Source: Cadophora sp. MPI-SDFR-AT-0126
Lineage: Eukaryota; Ascomycota; Leotiomycetes; Helotiales; Ploettnerulaceae
NCBI GenBank assembly: GCA_020747065.1
Contig: JAGMVK010000002.1
Coordinates: 2,480,001-2,544,000 of the forward strand
DNA: 64,000 nucleotides
Direction: 5' to 3'
Shown here: positions 57,246 through 64,000 of the stretch, piece after piece
How positions within the stretch are numbered: the first letter of the stretch is position 1
How the letters are laid out: every line of letters starts with the position of its first letter
Made by a program: the position numbers and the translations under genes
Notes under the pieces: model-generated
Databases searched by the model: none
Told to the model about the DNA's origin: nothing
Seen by the model: the letters and a program-made list of their open reading frames with translations, nothing else

Positions 57246-58165
57246 TCGGAATCAAGTTTTACTGAGTTATTTCCGGATATTATGTTTCGGATTGTGCTTT
57301 CTTGGATCGACCAAAAGTGATGGGTTGGAGTTTGTTTGTTGGAAGAATTGGCGTAGTTGAGACTCAGGCTGTATTTGTTGTGTGAATACTACGCGTCTGT
57401 TTTGACGGATTGTTATCTTTGGTGTTTTTCGTCCAGTTTGCCACATGATATGAAACAGAACAATATCTGTACGTTTGGTATGCCCAATGTAGGGGGTTCG
57501 TGCGGACGATCATGGAGTTTGTGCTGTCTGAGGATGATCATGGTTTGGAAATGGCGTTTCGATTGACACAATACCCGGGGGATCAGAATAATCAGTTGTT
57601 TTCTATGTCCTTACAAGTACAATCATTGGTAGTGAGAGGATGGTGGTTATATCTCGTCAAATACCGCGACAGACTAAGTACTCCTGACTTTGTTAATTCG
57701 AAGTTCAGTAATAATAGTCGCTTGGTGAAAAGCAAGAGAAACAAATAATTGAGCTCATGACTGCCAGAACAACACCGTCCAAAAGAGACAACAACCGAAA
57801 GATAACATCAGGAAGGAAAACATTCACATCCATCTATTTGAGACCATAGTAGACAGATGCTTCGTACAAGGGCGAAGGCTTGTTATCCTCAGCTAACCGC
57901 TGTGTTTTGTGGGCTTTGGGTGGCGCGAGCCAGGAAGCGGTGTGGGTTGACTTGTTCGCCTCACGGATAGACCATGCTGGGAATTGGAGGATCTTGACGC
58001 GGCCCCTTATACCTAGCTGCGATACTGTGTTTTATCTGAAATTGAGATACAATATTTGTTGTTTGACGGAGATACTGTCTGAATGACTTTTTATTGTTTT
58101 TAATCTGTCATTACAGTACTCATTAACTCATTCCCATATCACATCATATCCGTCACTCAACCCCC
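57246..58165. other. Convergent intergenic region
   Basis: About 920 bp between the 3' ends of copy 2 of the Clr5-TPR pair and the asparaginase gene. Presumed 3' UTRs; nothing else seen. Confidence 0.45.
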
Positions 58166-59417
58166 TCATGCCACCGTTGACGGCGCAAAGGCTTCTGCAA
58201 TCTCAGCCATGTTCTTTCCATGTGCCAGAAGAAGCCCTAACAGGATTCTCGACTTCATCGGGTTCAAGTACCCGCTCGCAATGTGCAGAGCAGTATCGCT
58301 GGATACACCTGTCGAAGGTACCTCGCCACTCATGGCTCTCGTGCTCTGCACAATAGGAATACTGTGATTGCTAATGACATCTTCCATAGCAGCATTGAAT
58401 GGAGTGCTGACACCACCAGCTCCTGCACCAGCAATCTAAAAACCAGATCAGCTCAACTCAAGCTCTTGATGCAAGGAGAAAACTCACCACAATACCCTTC
58501 GCCCCACTAGCAACAGCATTATACAGCGTATCACTCTGCATATCCTCATACGCAAACAAAATATCCACCCTCGGAATCACCGCCACGTTCTCAACGCCAT
58601 ACTCCCTCTTCCCCGTTGGCCTGACAGGCGGATAGTAAAAATACGGCGTATTCGACAGCAGCGCTCCCAAATGACCCTGCTCCGGAGCACGGAACGTATC
58701 CATGGTATTCGCATTTGTCTTCGTGACATAAAACGCACTGGTGATACGATCGTTCATCACAACCATCGCGCCGCGATTCTTGGCCGAGGGACTCGCTGCC
58801 ACAGTCACGGCTTCGAGCAGGTTGAAGGGTCCGTCGGCGGAGATTGCTGTAGCGGGTCGCATGGCGCCAACCACCACTACAGGTTTTCCACAATTGACAG
58901 TAGCGTCTAGGAAGAATGCAGTCTCTTCGAGGACGTCGGTGCCATGCGTGACGACTGCGCCGGCCATGGAGGGGTCTTGGCAGACGTATTTGTTGATTTG
59001 CTTAGCGAGGGCCAAAAGGATGGTGGATGTCACGTCCTCGCTTCCGACGTTGGAGATTTGGATTCCGGCGACGTTGGATACGTTGAGGAGTTCTGGGACT
59101 GCGGAGATGAGCGTCATGATGCCTAGGGCGCCGGCTGTGTAGCCGGCTGTTGCTGTTGAGCTGGAGCTGGAGCCAGCGATGGTTCCACCTGGAAAAGGTT
59201 AGTATTAGTGGTATAGGGTATGATGGGGAAGGAAAGGAGGCATACCGGTGGCGAAGATGGCGACATTAGGAAGACTGGAATTCATTTGTGTGAAGTTCAA
59301 ACCATTGGAGTTAGTGAAAACGAATGGATTTGTTTCATTCCTTTGCCTGCCGTGGAGGATTGGGGACGCATGGCTGATAGAAGCCAGGAGTGCAAGGGCG
59401 GTAGGGAGAGAAAACAT
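58166..59417 (-). CDS. Secreted type II L-asparaginase
   Basis: Three exons: 59417-59246, 59188-58488 and 58435-58166. Introns are 57 bp (phase 1) and 52 bp (phase 0). The product is 380 aa. Residues 1-17 are a signal peptide (MFSLPTALALLASISHA), with N-glycosylation sequons NET, NFT, NSS and NVS nearby. The first active-site motif, ATGGTIAGS (about 56-64), is rebuilt across intron 1. The second, THGTDVLEETA, has T141-D142. The conserved VVGAMRPATAISADGPFNL block follows. It hydrolyses asparagine to aspartate and ammonia outside the cell, for nitrogen scavenging. The frame extends to an ATG at 59507, but that lies on the TATA element and would bury the signal peptide, so 59417 is chosen. Confidence 0.95.
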
Positions 59418-59496
59418 GTTCACGAGTAAAGGAGCGAAAATTAGATGTGCTATAGACTTGCTAACCTTCAAATTGAGTCCAAAGGAGGCCAGAGAC

Positions 59497-59504
59497 TTAT
59501 ATAA
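59497..59504 (-). promoter_or_regulatory. TATA element of the asparaginase gene
   Basis: Read on the minus strand: TTATATAA, about 80-87 bp upstream of the ATG at 59417. Confidence 0.5.
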
Positions 59505-59630
59505 CATTCCCCTTTGTCGGAAATCCTGACTTCCAACGAACCACTCTCCCGGAACTGTCACTTAAACCACTCATCCCATTCAGAGTGGGATACTATCGTC
59601 ATCATAATTACTGTACAATCAGCTTTCGCA

Positions 59631-59651
59631 GATAGATAGATAGATAGATAG
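59631..59651 (+). repeat. (GATA)n microsatellite
   Basis: Five uninterrupted GATA units. Confidence 0.9.
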
Positions 59652-60323
59652 AAAAAATCTGTTCGGCACCTTAAAATATCCTGTCATCGCCGGACTTATC
59701 CCACTCTTCAGCCTCCAGCCTCCAATAGTGGAGAAGCTTGTTCCCCGCTATCCCAGTAAACAGCGGAGAATTCTAAATTCTCAAAAGATAAGGACGTCAA
59801 GGTTTTCCTAGTGGGAACTGCTTATGCAGACTCCCATCTTTGAGATGCGAGGTTACCGAAGTTGAAGATCACTGGTTGTGGAGAAACCCGCCTTGTCCGG
59901 TGAACATGCAGGTCGGATCCCGTACGTTGGTTCTTATCTTGAGTATCACTGACTTGGGTTTAAGAAGATGTCTGGAAAGTGCAAAAAGCATAACTTTTCG
60001 GTGGGTAGAGCCGAGAATGGTGAAGGGAGAATCTTTTGAGGGGACCTGTTGGGATTCAGCACGTGATGTTTACATCCATGGTGAAATGAGGTGGATCTTT
60101 GTGCAGATAATCATTAGAGATAAGGTCAAGAGACCCCGTCAGTACCTTTGGCTCTGTACGTCAGTGTGAGACTTTCAGAGACATCTTCTCTCCTTGCAGC
60201 ACAATGGCATACGAGTTGAAGACATTGATCTGCTACCACGTCTTAACAGGACTGGATCGTCACTCGATTGGAATGTCGTCTGAGGCTAACATGAAGTCGT
60301 TATATGTACAGCTACAGTATTTT

Positions 60324-61890
60324 TTACAACTCCCGCTTCCCCTCCTCATCCCCCTCATTATTCCCACAAATCCCATCAAAATCCCCATACTCCTCCATAC
60401 CACTCCTCACAAACTCCACAAATGAATCAAACGCACAGCTCGCACCCGGCCCATCCTCACACCCCGGGATCGGTCTCGGCGCACTATTTGCAATAATCCT
60501 AATATACTCGTGATCATCCCCTGGATCAAGCGACACCGCATTACACGTCAACTTCTCAATGCCAACGTATCCCAGGAACGGGATCAGTTCAGCCATCTTC
60601 CACGATCGACTCCAGTTGATTCGATCGGTGGGGAACTCTTCGGCGTGAGAGTTGGAGCTGTTGAAGAGGCCGAGGGCGGTGGCTATGAAGGGCGGGACTT
60701 CGCGGTGTGTGAAGGCGAGGAAGAAGCGCTGACCGTCGTCGTTGGGAACTTCTGGGTCTGGGGTGGGTGTCGCTGTTGAAGATATATGTCGAGGTTTGTG
60801 GAACTTGGACATGAGGTGAGATGTCGTGTTCAACCATGGAAAGCCCAAATATGGGGAAAGAGGATTGCCATGTCCGACCATGTGCGAGTATTTCAGATCC
60901 CAGCAATGTTCATACGCCATCCACTCGTTGTCTGTAAAGACGTCGCAGATCTTGCTCTTCTTGCCAGTAATGGCGGATTCGTAGCCGCATAATTGTTGGA
61001 GGCCCATTATATCCGTCTCGCTCAAATCAACTGGTGCATGGCGCTGCAGACGATCCATAATGGGAACAGTGTATTTCGACATGAACGCCTCCTGTTCATC
61101 ATCTCCGGCCTTTTTCGAAAAAGCTTTACACGCTTTATGTGGATCTTGCGAGTGGAATGAAGTGCGATTGAGATCTATCTCCACCACCTCAACTTCCTGC
61201 GGGAACACTTTCACAAATGCCTTCGCCGTATCTTGTGTCCTCTTCTTCGGATCTGCATATATTGTTTTGGTAGTCGGCACCAAATTCGGGTATCGCGAGA
61301 GGAGATGCTTTGCGACTTTCTTGGAATCTTTGATCCCTTGTGGTGTGATGTGTTCTAATTGGGTGTCTGGATCATCAATGGGGTTCTGCCATTTGTCGAA
61401 GAAGGAGAGGGGGCCTGTCCATCCTTGTCGGTTCTTGCTTGAAGACGTGGAGGTGGAGGTGGGGTATGTAGAGTTTAGTTTCGAGAGGAAGGGCTCGATG
61501 TAGGCTTCATAGTCTCTGTCATTTCCGTAGATTGCAGCGTGGCGAATTAAATATGATGCTGCTGTCACCTCGCAGTGTCGGGGGGCTTCGTGGTTGAGGC
61601 CGAAACCGATGGCGTCGAAGTAGGGACTTATTCCAGGTAGACAGTGAGGGAGTCAGCAATTGCTCCGCTGAGGGGGAACTTTGGAGAATAAGAGACAAGA
61701 ATGTATCTCCAAAAGATCTTGATACATTCAAAGAAAGAATAGAACTCTCCCCGAGTACCTACTGAAGGAGAGGATCGAATTGATACCCTTGCGTATGGGA
61801 TTGTGGAAAGAGTGGAATCTGTGCAGAGATAGAGGGCGTAATGAATTGCGAGATGGTGATACAAGCCAGAAGCGAGGGTGAAGGAATCAT
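60324..61890 (-). CDS. Secreted histidine acid phosphatase
   Basis: Two exons: 61890-61763 and 61626-60324, with a 136-bp phase-2 intron (GTAGGT...AATAAG). The product is 476 aa. Residues 1-22 are a signal peptide, followed by AQIPLFPQSHTQGYQFDPLL. The catalytic segment is YLIRHAAIYGNDRDYE, with R71-H72. In this fungal subgroup RHAAI replaces the RHGxR of classical histidine acid phosphatases. The second active-site block is probably FTHREVPPF. Several N-glycosylation sequons and paired cysteines fit a secreted enzyme releasing phosphate from organic esters. The acceptor used here drops five codons that look like coding sequence (LPGIS). The GCTGAC branch lies 12 bases from a CTG that would restore them. 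Confidence 0.87.
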
Positions 61891-62345
61891 ACTTCCTGCG
61901 GTGTTTACACCAAGAAGTTGATTGTTGATTTATTTGTCTTGGGAGAGAGAGGTTGGAAAATGTATGGCTATGACATCATTACGCAGCCTTGCAGGCTTCG
62001 AGAGTCGCAGATTGGCGCTAAGAAGGGGAGTGGAAAACAAATAATGTGTGGACATAGTATAGAACGATTTGGTTTTGGTGGATATCAATACCCCCGAATC
62101 GGGTACTGGAATGTTCGACAGAGCTTTTGTGTGTTTGTTTACATTTGTACACTGATAGTGCACCGCCTGTAATACAGACGGCTTTCGCTTATCCAGGGGC
62201 ATTGGCAAGCGAGCACCAGATCTCGAGACAAAAGGTAGACCGCGTTATTTTAATTTGAGCAGAAAAAGTAAGTGGCCGATCTATTCAGACCCTCACTTAT
62301 CTATGCATGACTTTTGGAAAAGACACCGTCTATCAAAAGCTCACT
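61891..62345. other. Intergenic region
   Basis: About 455 bp holding the acid phosphatase promoter and the ABC transporter 3' UTR. No gene seen. Confidence 0.45.
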
Positions 62346-64000
62346 CTATTCCATCTCACCGACAAACCCCTCTGTCGGACCCTCTCTCAACAACCTTCCC
62401 TTATCAAGAACAACACAGTGCTTCGCCTCACTAACAGCCTCAACACGATGCGCAATCGTCACAACCGTACTCTCCCTCATCTCCTCCCTCAAAATCCTCT
62501 GAATACGCATCGCCGTCTCCTTATCAATACTCGCCGTCGCCTCATCCATAACCACAATCGGACTCCTCCTTAACAACGCTCTCGCTAAGCCTACCAACTG
62601 TCTCTGACCCTGTGATAAGTTCTTCCCGCCGGTGTCGATATGTGTGTCCAGCGTCCATTCATGACGAGATGCAATTTTGGAGAGCACGGTGGAGCATTCG
62701 ATGTCGCTATATTCTTCTAGCGGATCGAGATTCTGTCGCATGCTGCCTGGAAAGAGGACGGGTTCTTGAGCGAGGAATGTTACACGTTTGCGGAGGGCTT
62801 GGAGGTCGACGGTGGAGATGTCGATGCCGTCAATTAGGATGCGGCCTGTGACGGGGAGTGTGGTTGCGAGGAGCGAGAGAGCGAGCGTGCTCTTCCCTGA
62901 GCCGGTACGACCGATGAGTGCCGTTGTGGAACCGCCTTTTATGGTGAGCGAGATGTTGGATAGTGCTGGGTCGAGATGTGGCGCGTATTGGATTGTGACG
63001 TCTTCAAATACGATGTCACTGCCGTATAATGGCCAGGAAGCTGGTGGCATGACTTTTCCAGGTGGTTCTTGCTCGAGATGGAGGAGTTCCACTACACGCT
63101 CAACAGAGACGAAGTCCATTTGTAGTTGGCCATATTGTCTACAGAGGGCGTGAGTCGATCGGACGAATGTGGCTGCTGCAGTGAGTACGAAGGCTGTGAG
63201 ACCAGCTGATACGCCCGTGTAGAGAGCAAGGACGGTGAGAATGAATGTCGAGCCGGCCGACAGTGTGTCGAATCTGTACATAAGCCAGGCTTGGAGACTC
63301 CAATAGAAATGGTCCATCTTCTGGAAATTGTCCGTCACAGCGATAACTCTGTCTTGAAACCGGGACGAAGCGGCAAAAGCTCGAATGGTCGTCAATCCAT
63401 CGGTCAGTGCTCCAAAGTTCGAGATCAGAGGCGTCAAGGATACCATTTCAAGTCGACGCAGACTTTGCGAAGTAGGGAGGAAGTGTCGGAATATAACCAC
63501 GAATGCGATTGTGAGGGCGATTGCAAAGATGAGAAATAATGGCGTGACAGACCCAATGACGACGATTGATGATACCCAAGAAATGGATAGCAATGCGACG
63601 TATTGGAACTGAGCGCTGATGTTTCCATCAACAGTATTGATGTCGGATGTGAGACGATTCATCAAGCGTCCCACGGGCGTGACATCGTAGAATCGGAAAG
63701 TGGCATGTGTGACTTTCGTCATGACCCTTTCAAACAAGTCTTTTCCAGCCTTGTAAATGATAACAATCATGAAACCATTGGTGATTGCATAAGCAACCGA
63801 TTGAGCCACTGCAATAAGGAAGAATCCCACGAGCCATGGACGAATGTTTGTTTCAGGGGACGGTAAATCGCCGAAAGGACCAGAGGCCTGTTCGATTGGA
63901 TCACCATATGCTTCTCCCCACTGCTTCAAAAACCATGTCTGGCCAATTTCCACAATTCTGCCGACGACTAACAGACATATTAGGACGAACCACCATTTAA
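62346..64000 (-). CDS. ABCC-type ABC transporter, C-terminal part (partial)
   Basis: Partial: the frame is open to the window edge, so the N-terminal part lies beyond 64000. At least 550 residues are visible. The fragment enters in a membrane helix (WWFVLICLLVVGRIVEIGQT). Then comes the second ABC membrane domain with typical MRP features (FRFYDVTPVGRLMNRLTSDI, FGALTDGLTTIRAFAA). The last nucleotide-binding domain has Walker A GRTGSGKST, Q-loop FLAQEPVLFPGS, signature LSQGQRQL, Walker B IVVMDEATASID and the switch histidine in TIAHR. This is the organisation of full-length fungal MRP/YCF1- or oligomycin-resistance-like exporters. Substrates could be conjugates, toxins or metabolites; nothing here decides which. 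Confidence 0.95.
   Translation of the reverse strand, partial: KWWFVLICLLVVGRIVEIGQTWFLKQWGEAYGDPIEQASGPFGDLPSPETNIRPWLVGFFLIAVAQSVAYAITNGFMIVIIYKAGKDLFERVMTKVTHATFRFYDVTPVGRLMNRLTSDINTVDGNISAQFQYVALLSISWVSSIVVIGSVTPLFLIFAIALTIAFVVIFRHFLPTSQSLRRLEMVSLTPLISNFGALTDGLTTIRAFAASSRFQDRVIAVTDNFQKMDHFYWSLQAWLMYRFDTLSAGSTFILTVLALYTGVSAGLTAFVLTAAATFVRSTHALCRQYGQLQMDFVSVERVVELLHLEQEPPGKVMPPASWPLYGSDIVFEDVTIQYAPHLDPALSNISLTIKGGSTTALIGRTGSGKSTLALSLLATTLPVTGRILIDGIDISTVDLQALRKRVTFLAQEPVLFPGSMRQNLDPLEEYSDIECSTVLSKIASRHEWTLDTHIDTGGKNLSQGQRQLVGLARALLRRSPIVVMDEATASIDKETAMRIQRILREEMRESTVVTIAHRVEAVSEAKHCVVLDKGRLLREGPTEGFVGEME

Larger units (their letters stand above)
59418..60323. other. Intergenic region
   Basis: About 900 bp between the asparaginase start and the 3' end of the acid phosphatase gene. 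Holds the TATA element above and a (GATA)n run. A 109-codon plus frame at 59840-60169 is not supported by any motif. Confidence 0.45.

Noticed and set aside
59417..59507. Asparaginase start at the upstream ATG 59507
   Set aside because: It overlaps the TATA element and would place 30 residues before a clear signal peptide.
1..64000. CRISPR arrays, rRNA operons or bacterial-style operons
   Set aside because: Nothing of the kind is visible; the DNA is eukaryotic with spliced genes.
45059..64000. A secondary-metabolite cluster at the right end (asparaginase, phosphatase, ABC transporter)
   Set aside because: No backbone enzyme (PKS, NRPS, terpene cyclase) or cluster regulator is present; same-strand order alone is weak evidence.

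Overview
The window is nuclear DNA of a filamentous ascomycete (Pezizomycotina, probably Leotiomycetes-like). The evidence is short GT-AG introns of mostly 45-140 bp with CTAAC-type branch sites, ATG starts in A/G-at-minus-3 contexts, 0.3-3 kb intergenic gaps, and fungal families such as 2EXR, Clr5, HET, PXA and GRF zinc-finger proteins. I could support 22 protein-coding genes by stitching exons by hand, plus one weak small gene, one transposase, two gene fragments and a nested transposon island. Genus-level placement cannot be read from the sequence.

Layout. 0.8-7.5 kb: an adaptor-binding (WGxF-motif) protein, a 2EXR protein, a Tyr/Arg-rich protein and a membrane-anchored secreted-type protein. 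8.3-12.1 kb: a small secreted cysteine-containing protein, then a beta-trefoil-like gene followed directly by a DUF1479 (YbiU-like) gene. 14.5-19.3 kb: a Fic-domain gene lying between an intact GRF zinc-finger gene and a decayed copy of that gene's 3' end, then an F-box-like gene. 19.7-23.7 kb: a nested transposon island. A 4.0-kb element with TTAA-type ends contains a HET-gene fragment, a 2.1-kb piggyBac element with an intact spliced transposase, and an AT-rich MITE-like element. 24-31 kb: a large disordered protein and a PAS kinase (PSK1 type).

33-45 kb: a PXA-domain gene with a 1.1-kb intron, a CENP-B-type HTH protein with a 22-bp microexon, and the translational GTPase RBG1/DRG1. 45-57 kb, all on the plus strand: a HOS4-like ankyrin subunit of the Set3 deacetylase complex, then two tandem paralogues joining an N-terminal Clr5 domain to kinesin-light-chain-type TPRs. 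58-64 kb, all on the minus strand: a secreted L-asparaginase, a secreted histidine acid phosphatase and the 3' part of an ABCC-type ABC transporter.

Most genes are ordinary housekeeping or lineage-variable genes and do not form one pathway. The more unusual parts are the nested island, the Fic/GRF locus (with an in-frame TGA upstream of the Fic start), the tandem Clr5-TPR pair next to HOS4, and several odd exon structures: microexons, a symmetric 48-bp intron, a probably shifted acceptor and an oversized intron. Domain calls come from reading motifs by eye; no database search was possible.
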